Assembly (NCBI RefSeq): GCF_004959935.1
Contig: NZ_SMYN01000018.1
Coordinates: 34,495 to 66,991 of the forward strand
Direction: 5' to 3'
Origin: Falsirhodobacter xinxiangensis
Lineage (GTDB): Bacteria; Pseudomonadota; Alphaproteobacteria; Rhodobacterales; Rhodobacteraceae
Length of the DNA: 32,497 nucleotides
The notes under the pieces were generated by a model. That model was not told where the DNA came from. It did not search any database and saw only the letters and a list, made by a program, of their open reading frames with translations. This document shows, piece after piece, positions 15,742 to 24,839 of the stretch. A program made the translations under genes and the position numbers. How positions within the stretch are numbered: the stretch's first letter is position 1; every line of letters starts with the position of its first letter.

Positions 15742-17053
15742 CTTTCGCCGCCTTGATGAAGGTCATCGGATTGACGAATTCGCCTCCGATGCGCACCTCG
15801 TAGTGAAGATGACTGCCGGTGGAACGGCCCGAACTGCCCATATCACCGATATGATCCCCGCGCGATACCCTATCGCCCACGCTGACATCGATTTTCGACA
15901 AATGCGCATATCGGGTTTCGATCCCGAAGTCATGGCGGACGGTGATCATGCGCCCATATCCGTTCGCCCAGCCCGCCTGCGTCACTACGCCGTCGCCGGT
16001 CACGAGGATCGGCGTTCCGATCGGGGCGGCCATGTCGATGCCCGAATGCATCCGGCGTCCCGCGCCCTTGGGATCGCGGCGATACCCGAAGCCGGAGGAG
16101 TAGCGGAAGCGATCTGTGACCGGCATGGCCAGCGGCGCCTTGGCGGCGGCAAGGCGATACATGTTCATCCGGTCCAGCCCTTCGAGGATCGCGTTCGCAC
16201 GCGATTCCTCGGGGAAGGCCGCACCGCTCATGGTCGAAAGGCTGACGGGGGCGAGGGGGCCGCCCTGGCCGGAGTAACCGCGGCGCACCTGTCGCAGCAG
16301 ATCGTTGGTGTTCAAACCGGCTGCGGCGAACATCTTGTCCAGCGGTTCCATCGACACGGATACCGCATCTTCAAGCTGCGAGAAGATGACGTCGTTGCGG
16401 GCCTCCAGCGCGGTCTTCTCCTGGATGACCCGCTCCGTTTCCGCTTTGGCAACAAGGGCCGCTTCGGCAAGATCGTCGCGCTGACGGGCGGTGGCGTTCA
16501 ACGCTTCGGTCACCATCTCCAGCGTTTCGCCTGCGTCGGCATTGTCGCCACCCGTTTGCCCGGCCATGGCAAGCGTCACGCGGTCCACTTCGGCGCGGGC
16601 CTCGTCGCGTTCGTCGATGGTGCGGCGCAGGGTGTTCTGGATCACCTCGATCCCGGTTTCCATCTCGCGTCGCTGGTCTTCGGATTTCAGCAGGCGTTCC
16701 TGCATCTGCGAGACTTCGGCAAGGGCGAGGCTGAAGCGATCCTGCGCGCGGGCGGCTTCCTCGGCCCGCAGGTCGCGGTCGGCGGACAGCGCGTTCAGGC
16801 GCGTCTCGAACAGGGCCTGCTGGCGGGCGGCGGCAACCTTGCCCGATCCGGTCGAAACCCCGTCCATCATGGCGATCGAGGATGCGACGATGGTCCAGCC
16901 GATAACCGCGACCGACCCTGTCAGCAGCGCGATCTGCGTCAGCGGCCTGATACGGATGAAGCGGGTCTGACTGCCGGATTTCAGGAACAGGCGCTGCTCG
17001 GGCAGCCAGCGTTCCAGCGAGGTGTTGAGCCGATAGGTCAGACGGGTCAGCAC
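15731..17053 (-). CDS. M23 (LytM) family metallopeptidase, bactofilin partner
   Basis: This membrane-anchored peptidoglycan endopeptidase has about 440 residues from the GTG start. After a short basic tail (LPEQRLFLKSGSQTRFIR) come one transmembrane helix (about 39-63) and a long predicted coiled coil (about 75-235, rich in A/E/R/Q). The C-terminal LytM domain has the zinc ligands His336 and Asp340 in HSGIDMAAP and His417 in HLHYEV, plus the catalytic His384 in YAHLS, so it should be active. An in-frame ATG at 17119 would add 22 residues but has no ribosome site. The GTG at 17053 has GGA ten bases upstream and matches where related proteins begin. Its overlap with the bactofilin gene suggests the same function and co-expression, like LmdC with BacA in Hyphomonas and Rhodomicrobium. 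Confidence 0.92.
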   Translation of the reverse strand: MLTRLTYRLNTSLERWLPEQRLFLKSGSQTRFIRIRPLTQIALLTGSVAVIGWTIVASSIAMMDGVSTGSGKVAAARQQALFETRLNALSADRDLRAEEAARAQDRFSLALAEVSQMQERLLKSEDQRREMETGIEVIQNTLRRTIDERDEARAEVDRVTLAMAGQTGGDNADAGETLEMVTEALNATARQRDDLAEAALVAKAETERVIQEKTALEARNDVIFSQLEDAVSVSMEPLDKMFAAAGLNTNDLLRQVRRGYSGQGGPLAPVSLSTMSGAAFPEESRANAILEGLDRMNMYRLAAAKAPLAMPVTDRFRYSSGFGYRRDPKGAGRRMHSGIDMAAPIGTPILVTGDGVVTQAGWANGYGRMITVRHDFGIETRYAHLSKIDVSVGDRVSRGDHIGDMGSSGRSTGSHLHYEVRIGGEFVNPMTFIKAAKDVF

Positions 17054-17192
17054 GGGTTGTTTTTCCGTTCGTTGTTTCCAAGATCGGGGTCGCCCGACCG
17101 GAAGCGGCCGCACGGTCATCGACGTGCGGCAGATGCCTGACTCGTCGTTTCCTGTCCCACAGTCTGATTACGGCAGCGGGGGCGTCCGGGGC

Positions 17193-17212
17193 AACCCGTT
17201 TGGGGACGGGTT
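17193..17212 (-). terminator. Possible weak terminator after the DUF455 gene
   Basis: The 7-bp stem AACCCGT/ACGGGTT with a 6-nt loop lies in the 217-bp gap (17054-17270) between the DUF455 stop and the M23 start. No T-run follows on the minus strand. I see nothing else in this gap. The M23 promoter should also be here, but no convincing -35/-10 pair stands out. Confidence 0.35.
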
Positions 17213-17270
17213 CCGGTCCTGCGGCGAAACCCTGCCTGTATGAGCGGATTTTCGCGCAGTGAGCACAACT

Positions 17271-18080
17271 TCAGGTTTTGCCGTCGGCGAGCGGCCAATA
17301 GAAATCCAAGGGAAGTCCGGCTTCTGCACGTTTCTCGTCGTTGAACGGCGGTCTCAGCGATCCGTGAAAATATCGGCGCACGAGGCCGTGGAACACTTCT
17401 TTCGGGTCCATATCCTGCCGCCCGCACAAAAAGTTGAACCATTTGGACCCGTAGGCGACGTGGCCGACCTCCTCGGCATAGATCGTTTCCAGCGCGGAAA
17501 CCGCGTCTACGTTCTTCGCCTTGCGGAAAATTTCGATCATTCCGGGCGTTACATCCAGCCCGCGCGCCTCCAGCACCATCGGCACCACGGCAAGACGGCC
17601 CATCAGATCGCCTGCGGTTTCCTCGGCGGAACGCCACATCCCGGCATGGGCGGGCAACGCGCCGTAATGCGAACCCTCGGCTTCCAGACAGTCGCACATC
17701 AGATTGAAATGCTTGGATTCCTCGTCCGCCGCCTTCACCCAGTCATCGAACCAGCCAAGCGGCATCGGCACGTCGGCAAAGCGCGCGACGATGTCCCAAT
17801 GCAGGTCCACGGCGTTCAACTCGATATGCGCGACCGCATGGAGAAGGGCGATTCGCCCCGCAGGCGTTCCCGGCCCACGCCTCGGCACGTCGCGCGGGGC
17901 CAGCAATTCCGGGCGATCCGGCCGTGCGGGCTGTTCGGGCGGCAGGGCGGAGCCGATGGCCAGCGGGCGCCCCGCCTCGCGCGAGGCGAACCATTCCGCC
18001 GCATAACGCCGCGACAGTGCCGTCTTTGCCCGCCCATCCGCAGTATTCAGCACCGCGACGGCCATTTCCGAAAGCGTCAC
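17271..18080 (-). CDS. Ferritin-like DUF455 family protein
   Basis: The protein has 269 residues and a ferritin-like four-helix fold of the DUF455 family. Diiron-type ligands are visible: Glu and His in AHIELNAVDLHWD, ExxH in ADEESKHF, and ExxH in YAEEVGHVAYG. This is the carboxylate/histidine pattern of ferritin-like oxygenases such as the tRNA hydroxylase MiaE. No experimentally defined function is known to me; a hydroxylase or oxidase role is inference. Translation starts at GTG 18080, within GTGA, so it overlaps the peroxiredoxin stop by 4 nt. A longer frame to 18140 would overlap the upstream gene by more and has no family resemblance. Coupling to a peroxiredoxin suggests a link to oxygen or peroxide. 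Confidence 0.88.
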   Translation of the reverse strand: MTLSEMAVAVLNTADGRAKTALSRRYAAEWFASREAGRPLAIGSALPPEQPARPDRPELLAPRDVPRRGPGTPAGRIALLHAVAHIELNAVDLHWDIVARFADVPMPLGWFDDWVKAADEESKHFNLMCDCLEAEGSHYGALPAHAGMWRSAEETAGDLMGRLAVVPMVLEARGLDVTPGMIEIFRKAKNVDAVSALETIYAEEVGHVAYGSKWFNFLCGRQDMDPKEVFHGLVRRYFHGSLRPPFNDEKRAEAGLPLDFYWPLADGKT

Positions 18081-18523
18081 AGCCCGCGCGCCGCGGCCAG
18101 AACTTCCTCGGCATGCCCCGCGACCTTGACCTTGCGCCAATCGCGAACGATCTCGCCGCTTCCGTCGATCAGGAAGGTCGCGCGTTCGATGCCCATGGAT
18201 TTCTTGCCATACATGTTCTTTTCGACCCAGACGCCGTAATCCTCGGCCACGGTGCCGGTGTCCGAGGCAAGCGTGATCCCCAGCCCGTGCTTGTCGCAGA
18301 ACTTCTCATGCGCCGCGAGGCTGTCCTTGGAGATGCCGATCACCCGCACGCCCGCTGCGTCGAATTCGGGCTTCAGGCGGTTGAAATCCTGCGCCTCCAG
18401 CGTGCAGCCGGGCGTGTCGTCGCGGGGATAGAAATAAAGCACCACCACCTGCGGGCGCAGCGCCGAAAGCGTGATTTCGCCTTCCGTCGAGGGCAGGGTA
18501 AAATCGGGGCTTGGGCGGGACAT
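18077..18523 (-). CDS. bcp: Peroxiredoxin, Bcp/PrxQ type
   Basis: This thiol peroxidase of 148 residues reduces hydrogen and organic peroxides. The peroxidatic cysteine is in YPRDDTPGCTLEAQDF (residue 40 from this start). The resolving Cys five residues later, present in E. coli Bcp, is replaced, so it may work as a 1-Cys enzyme or use another cysteine (KFCDKHG). Other family blocks are GISKDS, YGVWVEKNMYGKKSMGIERATFLID and VKGHAEEVL-like VKVAGHAEEVL. Two in-frame ATGs are possible, at 18529 and 18523. The second has GGAAGGA at ideal spacing, while the first touches that site, so I prefer 18523. It is the first gene of a two-gene unit with DUF455, divergent from the AsmA-like gene. Confidence 0.92.
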   Translation of the reverse strand: MSRPSPDFTLPSTEGEITLSALRPQVVVLYFYPRDDTPGCTLEAQDFNRLKPEFDAAGVRVIGISKDSLAAHEKFCDKHGLGITLASDTGTVAEDYGVWVEKNMYGKKSMGIERATFLIDGSGEIVRDWRKVKVAGHAEEVLAAARGL

Positions 18524-18591
18524 GGCCATTCCTTCCTTTTGCGGATCGGGTTTTTGTTGCCTTCGCGGCAGGATAAAGGCAAGCCCCGGGG

Positions 18592-21500
18592 ATGGAGCAG
18601 GAAAGGCGGCGCGTGAGGAAAATCTGGCTTGCGCTTGGGATTCCGGTCGCTGTGGTCGCCGGGGGCGTCGGGTTTCTGGCGATGACGGGCACTGCGCTGC
18701 CGATGCCGGGATGGATTCTGGCCGAGGCGGAGGCGCGAGCCAACCGCGCGCTGCAATCCGCCGGAACCGTCGGCGCCGAGGTCAGCATCGGCGACGTGCG
18801 GCTGGTGATCGACCGCCGCCTGATGCCGCGCCTGCGACTTTACGATCTGCGGCTGCTGGAGGCTTCGGGCACGCCGATGCTGATCCTGCCCGAACTGCGC
18901 GTCGCCTTCGACCGCCCGAACCCGTGGGATCTGGTCCCGCGTCCGCGTCTGGTGCTGCTGTCGGGGGCCAAACTGTTCGCGCGGCGGCAAGAGGATGGCA
19001 GCTTCGATCTGGCCTTCGGCGTCAATCCCGGCGGCACGCGGATCGACAGCTATTCCGCCGCCATGGCGGAAATCGACCGGCTGTTCACGCTGCCCGCCCT
19101 GTCCAGCCTGCGCCGGGTCGAGGCGGAGGATCTGACGCTGACCGTTCAGGACGCCCGCGCGCAACGCACGTGGGAGTTGGACGAGGGCGCGCTGAAGATC
19201 GAGGTGCGCGATGCCGAGATCGAGGCGGGCCTGTCCGCCCGCGTCCATGGCAGCGAGGAAGGCCGCATCGGCATGACCTTCCTGACGCAGCGCGGATCGA
19301 CCGAAACCCGCATGACCGCGATGGTCGAGGATATTGCCGCCGCCGACATTGCAGAGCAGGCCGCCCCGTTGGCCCCGCTGGCGGTTCTGGATGCCAATGT
19401 CTCGGGGCACGTTACGGCGGGGGTGGATGCGGAGGGGGTGCTGTCGCAATTCGCCGCCTCGCTGAACCTCGGCCCCGGCGCGCTTTCCCCGACCGAGGAG
19501 ACGCGGCCCATCGCCTTCGATGCGGCGTCGATGGCGCTGACCTATGACCCATCGGCGCAAAAGGTGTCGCTGGTGGATATGACGGTCGACAGCAAGACGC
19601 TGCGGGTCAAGGCGACGGGTCATTCCTATCTGAAGGATCTGCGTGGCGGGCTGCCCGAGACGGTGATCGGGCAGATCCGCTTTGCCGACATCTCGGTCGA
19701 TCCCGAGGGGCTGTTCACCGAGCCGGTGCGCTTTTCCGGCGGCTGGCTGGATGCGCGGCTGCGGCTGAACCCGTTCACCGTGGACATAGGCCAGCTGGCG
19801 CTGGTCGAGGGCGACCGGCACCTGCGCGGCCATGGTCATGTGCAGGCGGCTCCGGGCGGCTGGCGCGTCGCCTTCGACACCGCGCTGAACGAGATCGAGC
19901 GGAGCGATCTGCTGGCGCTTTGGCCGGTGGCTCTGGTTCCCCGCACCCGCGAATGGCTGTCGGAAAACGTGCTGGAGGCGGATCTGCGCAACGTCGATGC
20001 CGTCATCCGGCTCGATCCGGGGCAGGAGCCGAAGCTTTCGCTGGGCTATGAGTTCGACGGGGCCGAGGCGCGGTTCCTGCGCACCTTGCCTCCGATCGAG
20101 GATGGGCGCGGCTATGCCTCCATCGACCGTGACCGCTATTCCATGACGCTGGAGCGGGGGCGCGTGATGCCGCCCGAAGGCGGCGCGGTCGATGCGGCGG
20201 ACTCGGTGTTTCTGGTGCGCGACATCCGCGAAAAGCCAACCATGGCCGAGATACGTCTGCGCACCCGCAGTTCCGTCACCGCCGCCCTGTCGCTGCTGGA
20301 CCAGCCGCCCTTTGGCTTCATGACCAAGGCAGGGCGCTCGGTCCATGTGGGAACCGGGCAGGCCGAGGTCGCGGCCACCCTGCATGTCCCGCTGGTGCGC
20401 GGGATCAAGGTCGATCAGGTCGATTTCGACGTGGCGGGAACGATCCGGGACTTTTCGTCCGATGTGCTGGTGCCGGGGCGGGCGCTGTCCTCGGACGAGT
20501 TGCACCTGACGGCGGACCCGGACCGTCTGCGGATCGGCGGGCCGGGACGGCTCGGCCAGGTCGGCTTCGACGGCGCCTATCAGCTTTCTCTGAAGCGCGA
20601 GGATCAGGGCCGCGCCTTCGTCGAAGGCGACGTGGTGCTGTCCGAAGCGGCGGTCGAGGAGTTTCGGCTGGGCCTGCCCGCCGGGATGATCTCGGGGCAA
20701 GGGCAAGGGCGGGCGCGGATCGATCTGGCGAAGGGGGTGCCGCCGGAGTTGACGCTGTCTTCCGATCTGCGGGGCGTTGGGGTGTCACTGCCCGCGATCG
20801 GCTGGCAGAAATCGCCGGGCGCCGCCGGGCGGCTATCGGTCGGGGCGACCCTGTCCGATCCACCTGCCGTGCAGCGGCTGGAGGTCGAGGGCGGCGGGAT
20901 GACCGCTGCGGGCAGCGTGTCGCTGACCGATACGGGGCTGGAGGCGGCGCGGTTCGACCGGGTGCGGCTGAACGGCTGGCTCGATGCGCCGGTGACGCTT
21001 TCGGGTCGCGGGCAGGGGCGCTCGCCGCAGGTCAACGTGAATGGCGGGCGGATCGACCTGCGGCAGTTGAAGCTTGGCGCGTCGGGGTCGGGCGGTGGTG
21101 GCGATCCGACCCCGGTGCGGCTGCGGCTGGACGAATTGCGCATCGGCGAGAAGCTGGCCCTGACCGGGGTTTCGGGCGATTTCAACACACGGGACGGGTT
21201 CAACGGGCGGTTCTCGGGGCTGGTGAACGGCGGCGCGCCGGTCAGCGGTATCGTCGGCCCGGTCAAGGGCGGCACCGGCGTCAAACTGACGGCTGCGGAT
21301 GCGGGGCAGGTCCTCGCCTCGGCGGGTCTGTTCCCGAACGCACGCGGCGGCGCCCTGGATGTCGTGCTGGAGCCGGAAGGGCGTGACGGATATTACCGGG
21401 GCCGGGCACGGGCCAGCGGCGTGAGGGTGCAGAACGTGCCGGTGCTGGCTGCGCTGTTGAACGCAGTGTCTGTCGTCGGGCTGCTGGAGCAGCTGAACGG

Positions 21501-21846
21501 CTCGGGCATCCTGTTCCAGAACGTCGATGCCGAGTTCCGCTTGACCCCCGCCGCGATCGAGGTCACGAGGGGCGCTGCGGTCGGTGCCTCGCTTGGGGTG
21601 TCGCTGGCCGGGGTTTACGGGATGGCGGACAAGCGGTTCATGATGCAGGGCGTGATCTCTCCGATCTATCTGCTGAACGGGATCGGCGAGCTTGTCTCGC
21701 AGCGGGGCGAGGGGCTTTTCGGCTTCAACTATCGCCTGTCGGGGACGGCGGACGATCCGCAGGTCTCGGTCAACCCGCTGTCGCTGCTGACCCCCGGTGC
21801 CTTCCGCGAGATTTTCCGCAATCCTCCGCCACGGCTGGCCGAATGA
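18592..21846 (+). CDS. Large AsmA/YhdP-like (DUF3971) envelope protein
   Basis: The 1084-residue protein has one N-terminal membrane helix (about 10-32) and a long periplasmic part of repeated beta strands. This is the pattern of the AsmA-like bridge proteins YhdP/TamB, which help move phospholipid between inner and outer membrane. The C-terminal part (about 880-1060: [19 protein letters not shown], then [17 protein letters not shown]) is like the AsmA_2/YhdP C-terminal domain. It is somewhat shorter than E. coli YhdP (about 1266). The ATG at 18592 has little ribosome site. An in-frame GTG at 18613 follows AGGAAAGG and may be the true start, giving 1077 residues. Its last bases overlap queA (ATGA). 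Confidence 0.87.
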   Translation: MEQERRRVRKIWLALGIPVAVVAGGVGFLAMTGTALPMPGWILAEAEARANRALQSAGTVGAEVSIGDVRLVIDRRLMPRLRLYDLRLLEASGTPMLILPELRVAFDRPNPWDLVPRPRLVLLSGAKLFARRQEDGSFDLAFGVNPGGTRIDSYSAAMAEIDRLFTLPALSSLRRVEAEDLTLTVQDARAQRTWELDEGALKIEVRDAEIEAGLSARVHGSEEGRIGMTFLTQRGSTETRMTAMVEDIAAADIAEQAAPLAPLAVLDANVSGHVTAGVDAEGVLSQFAASLNLGPGALSPTEETRPIAFDAASMALTYDPSAQKVSLVDMTVDSKTLRVKATGHSYLKDLRGGLPETVIGQIRFADISVDPEGLFTEPVRFSGGWLDARLRLNPFTVDIGQLALVEGDRHLRGHGHVQAAPGGWRVAFDTALNEIERSDLLALWPVALVPRTREWLSENVLEADLRNVDAVIRLDPGQEPKLSLGYEFDGAEARFLRTLPPIEDGRGYASIDRDRYSMTLERGRVMPPEGGAVDAADSVFLVRDIREKPTMAEIRLRTRSSVTAALSLLDQPPFGFMTKAGRSVHVGTGQAEVAATLHVPLVRGIKVDQVDFDVAGTIRDFSSDVLVPGRALSSDELHLTADPDRLRIGGPGRLGQVGFDGAYQLSLKREDQGRAFVEGDVVLSEAAVEEFRLGLPAGMISGQGQGRARIDLAKGVPPELTLSSDLRGVGVSLPAIGWQKSPGAAGRLSVGATLSDPPAVQRLEVEGGGMTAAGSVSLTDTGLEAARFDRVRLNGWLDAPVTLSGRGQGRSPQVNVNGGRIDLRQLKLGASGSGGGGDPTPVRLRLDELRIGEKLALTGVSGDFNTRDGFNGRFSGLVNGGAPVSGIVGPVKGGTGVKLTAADAGQVLASAGLFPNARGGALDVVLEPEGRDGYYRGRARASGVRVQNVPVLAALLNAVSVVGLLEQLNGSGILFQNVDAEFRLTPAAIEVTRGAAVGASLGVSLAGVYGMADKRFMMQGVISPIYLLNGIGELVSQRGEGLFGFNYRLSGTADDPQVSVNPLSLLTPGAFREIFRNPPPRLAE

Positions 21847-22886
21847 AACTTTCCGATTTCGATTTCCACCTTCCCGAAGACCTGATCGCGACGCGGCCCG
21901 CAAAACCGCGCACATCGGCGCGGCTGCTGCTGGCGACGGGGGAGGCGATTTGCGATCTGCATGTGCGCGACCTGGTGGAAATCTTCCGCCCCGGCGACCG
22001 TCTGGTGCTGAACAACACCAAGGTGATCCCCGCGCGCCTGACAGGGCGGCGCAGACGCGGAGAGGCGGAGGCCAAGATCGAGATCACCCTGCTGGAGCCC
22101 GCCGCGAACGGCTGGCGCGCGCTGGCGAAACCGCTGCGGAAACTGGCGGTGGGCGAGACGGTGGCGTTTTCGGATCGCCTGTCGGCAGTGGTGGCCGACA
22201 AGTCCGAGACGGACCTGATCCTGACCTTCCATGCCGACGATTTCGACGCCGCGCTGGCCGAGGCGGGGGCGATGCCGCTGCCCCCCTATATCGCCGCCAA
22301 ACGCGCGCCCGACGCGCAGGACAAGGATGATTACCAGACCGTCTTCGCCCGCCATTCCGGCGCGGTCGCAGCCCCCACGGCCAGCCTCCATTTCGATGCC
22401 GAACTGCTGGAGGCGCTGCGCGCCAAGGGTGTTACCTTCACCGAAGTCACCCTGCATGTCGGCGCGGGCACTTTCCTGCCGGTGAAGGTGGAGGATGTGA
22501 CCACCCACAAGATGCACGCCGAATGGGGCGAGGTGACGCCGGAGGCCGCCGCCGCCATAAATGCCACCAAGGCGGCCGGCGGGCGGGTGATCCCCGTCGG
22601 CACGACGGCGCTGCGCCTGATCGAATCGGCAGCGGCCTCGGGGCGGGTGGAGCCGTTCCGGGCGGCCACCGACATCTTCATCTATCCCGGATATCGCTTT
22701 CGCGTGACCGATGCGCTGATGACGAATTTCCACCTGCCGAAGTCCACGCTTCTCATGCTGGTCTCGGCGCTGATGGGGGCGGAGACCGTCCGGCGCATCT
22801 ACGATCACGCGGTGGCGAAGAATTATCGTTTCTTTTCCTACGGCGATGCGTCACTTCTGATCCCTGACGCGGACGGGCGGCAATAA
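21843..22886 (+). CDS. queA: S-adenosylmethionine:tRNA ribosyltransferase-isomerase
   Basis: QueA (347 residues) transfers the ribosyl part of SAM to preQ1 in tRNA, forming epoxyqueuosine. This modifies GUN anticodons, including the tRNA-Asp(GTC) encoded at 26-417. Family blocks are clear: the start [62 protein letters not shown]-like [60 protein letters not shown] and the final [13 protein letters not shown]. Length is normal. The ATG overlaps the AsmA-like stop by 4 nt, so the two are likely co-translated. Their functions are not related in any obvious way. Confidence 0.97.
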   Translation: MKLSDFDFHLPEDLIATRPAKPRTSARLLLATGEAICDLHVRDLVEIFRPGDRLVLNNTKVIPARLTGRRRRGEAEAKIEITLLEPAANGWRALAKPLRKLAVGETVAFSDRLSAVVADKSETDLILTFHADDFDAALAEAGAMPLPPYIAAKRAPDAQDKDDYQTVFARHSGAVAAPTASLHFDAELLEALRAKGVTFTEVTLHVGAGTFLPVKVEDVTTHKMHAEWGEVTPEAAAAINATKAAGGRVIPVGTTALRLIESAAASGRVEPFRAATDIFIYPGYRFRVTDALMTNFHLPKSTLLMLVSALMGAETVRRIYDHAVAKNYRFFSYGDASLLIPDADGRQ

Positions 22887-22953
22887 GCCGCTTCCGAACC
22901 TGACCTTTCGCGTCCGCGCCTTATGTTGAACCGGCGAACTTCCGGAGCCTTCC

Positions 22954-24210
22954 ATGCTGAGCGTCTTTTCCTCCACCTGGCCGCTTTTGATCGGCGTTCT
23001 GCTTTTGATGGTGGGGAACGGGGTTCAAAGCTCGCTCCTGGGCATCCGCGGCGCGATCGAGGGATTCTCGACGCTGGAGATGTCCATCGTCATGTCCGCC
23101 TATTTTGCGGGGTTCCTCTTGGGATCGCGCACCGTGCCGGGGATGATCCAGCGGGTCGGGCATGTGCGGGTCTTTGCCGCGCTCGGCTCGATGATCTCGG
23201 CGGTGCTGGTCTGTTATCCGGTGATGCCGGACTGGATGATCTGGGCGCTGATGCGCGTGCTGATCGGGTTCAGCTTCTCGGGTGTCTATATCACCGCCGA
23301 AAGCTGGCTGAACAACACGTCGACCAACGAAACGCGCGGGCAGGCGCTGTCGCTTTACATGATCGTGCAGATGGCGGGCATCATCTCGGCCCAGCTTCTG
23401 CTGAACGTGGCGGACCCGGCTGGATTCTCGCTGTTCGTGATCCCGTCGGTGCTGGTCAGCTTCGCGTTCATCCCGATCCTGATCACCGTGACGCAGGCCC
23501 CGACCTTCGATACGACCGAACGGCTGAGCTTCGCCAAGCTTTACGAGGTCTCGCCCCTTGGCGTCGTGGGCATGTTCCTGACGGGGGGCGTCTTTGCCGC
23601 GATGTTCGGGATGGCCTCGGTCTGGGGGACGATCGCGGGGCTGTCGGTCGCGCAGATCTCGTTGTTCATCGCGGCGATGTATGGTGGCGGGCTGGCGTTC
23701 CAGTATCCCATCGGCTGGATTTCGGACCGGATGGACCGGCGCATCGTGATTGCGGCGCTGGCGGCGGCGGGATCGCTGGTGATGCTGCTTGGCGTGTTCA
23801 CCCCCGTGAACATGTGGCTGCTGACGCCCATCGCCGTGCTGCTGGGCGGGATTGCCAACCCGCTCTATTCGCTGCTGATCGCGCATACGAACGACTTTCT
23901 GGAAAAGCAGCAGATGGCGGGTGCCAGCGCCGGGCTTTTGTTCATGAACGGGCTTGGCGCGATTGCCGGGCCGCTCTTGACCGGCTGGTTGATGGATCGC
24001 ATGGGGCCGCCGGGGTTCTTCGTTTTCATCCTTGCGCTGATGGCTTCGCTGACGGCCTATGCGGCATGGCGGATGACGCAGCGCACCGCGCCGCGCCCCG
24101 AGGAAACCGGCGCATTTGCCGTCGTGGCGCCAACGGCACAAACCGTCGCCGTCGGCGTTTTGATGGAGGAGGCGGGCCAGGACACCGCCGCCACCCGAGA
24201 GGAGAAGTAG
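22954..24210 (+). CDS. MFS transporter (YcaD-like)
   Basis: This is a 418-residue major facilitator superfamily permease with about twelve hydrophobic segments spread over residues 5-390. The motif A region in loop 2-3 is weak (AGFLLGSRTVPGMIQRVGHVR), while the second half carries GWISDRMDRR. Loop 4-5 has RVLIGFSFSGVYITAESWLN, typical of the YcaD/YfkF group. The C-terminal tail (about 390-418) is polar and probably cytosolic. The substrate cannot be deduced. GGAG lies eight bases before the ATG at 22954. The gene ends one base before the DUF924 start, so the two are likely cotranscribed. Confidence 0.92.
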   Translation: MLSVFSSTWPLLIGVLLLMVGNGVQSSLLGIRGAIEGFSTLEMSIVMSAYFAGFLLGSRTVPGMIQRVGHVRVFAALGSMISAVLVCYPVMPDWMIWALMRVLIGFSFSGVYITAESWLNNTSTNETRGQALSLYMIVQMAGIISAQLLLNVADPAGFSLFVIPSVLVSFAFIPILITVTQAPTFDTTERLSFAKLYEVSPLGVVGMFLTGGVFAAMFGMASVWGTIAGLSVAQISLFIAAMYGGGLAFQYPIGWISDRMDRRIVIAALAAAGSLVMLLGVFTPVNMWLLTPIAVLLGGIANPLYSLLIAHTNDFLEKQQMAGASAGLLFMNGLGAIAGPLLTGWLMDRMGPPGFFVFILALMASLTAYAAWRMTQRTAPRPEETGAFAVVAPTAQTVAVGVLMEEAGQDTAATREEK

Positions 24211-24211
24211 G

Positions 24212-24805
24212 ATGGACGATCCTGAAAGCGTGCTGGATTTCTGGCTTGGCGAACTCGATCCCGAGGATTGGTATTCGGGCGAGCCGGAACTGGACGAGGA
24301 AATCCGCGAGCGGTTCGGCGATCTTTGGCAGGCCGCCCATGACGGCGGGCTGGAACATTGGGTCGATGGCCCGGCGGGAACGCTTGCCTATCTGATCGTG
24401 ACCGATCAATTCCCGCGCAATCTGTTCCGCGGGCAGGACAAGGCCTTTTCGACCGACCCGAAGGCCCGCGCCGCCGCCCGCCGCGCGTTGGATCAAGGCT
24501 GGGACATGGCGGTGCCGGTGCCCGAGCGGCAGTTCATGTATCTGCCCTTCGAACATTCCGAAGACATCGAGGATCAGGACCTGTCCGTCACGCTGTTTTC
24601 CGACCGCCTCGAAGACCCGGAAAGCCTGCTCCATGCCCGCGCGCATCAGTCGATCATCGCGCGTTTCGGTCGCTTTCCGTTCCGCAACGCCGCATTGTCG
24701 CGCGAGATGACTCGCGAGGAAACCGAGTTCATGCAGCAAGGGTCCTATCTAGCCGAAGTGGAACGCCTGCGCGGTAAGCCTTCGTTGCGTGTTGTGGAAG
24801 AGTAG
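24212..24805 (+). CDS. DUF924 family protein
   Basis: The protein has 197 residues and belongs to DUF924, an all-helical family with TPR-like folds and no assigned activity that I know of. Family marks are VLDFWLGELDPEDWY at the N-terminus, YLIVTDQFPRNLFRG, DKAF, FMYLPFEHSEDIEDQ and the RFGRFPFRNAALSR block near the end. No signal peptide or membrane helix is present. The ATG follows the MFS stop by one base, with GGAG about 8 nt upstream, so translational linkage with the transporter is likely. The next gene, lpdA, has its own GGAGGG and is 34 nt further on. Confidence 0.9.
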   Translation: MDDPESVLDFWLGELDPEDWYSGEPELDEEIRERFGDLWQAAHDGGLEHWVDGPAGTLAYLIVTDQFPRNLFRGQDKAFSTDPKARAAARRALDQGWDMAVPVPERQFMYLPFEHSEDIEDQDLSVTLFSDRLEDPESLLHARAHQSIIARFGRFPFRNAALSREMTREETEFMQQGSYLAEVERLRGKPSLRVVEE

Positions 24806-24839
24806 TTTAACACTGAACTAGTTTTCAGCGGAGGGTCCG

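Noticed and set aside
18373-20706. A 777-codon antisense frame over the AsmA-like gene and the bcp start
   Set aside because: Shadow caused by high GC and avoidance of rare codons. It crosses gene boundaries without a start site, and its product has no domain.
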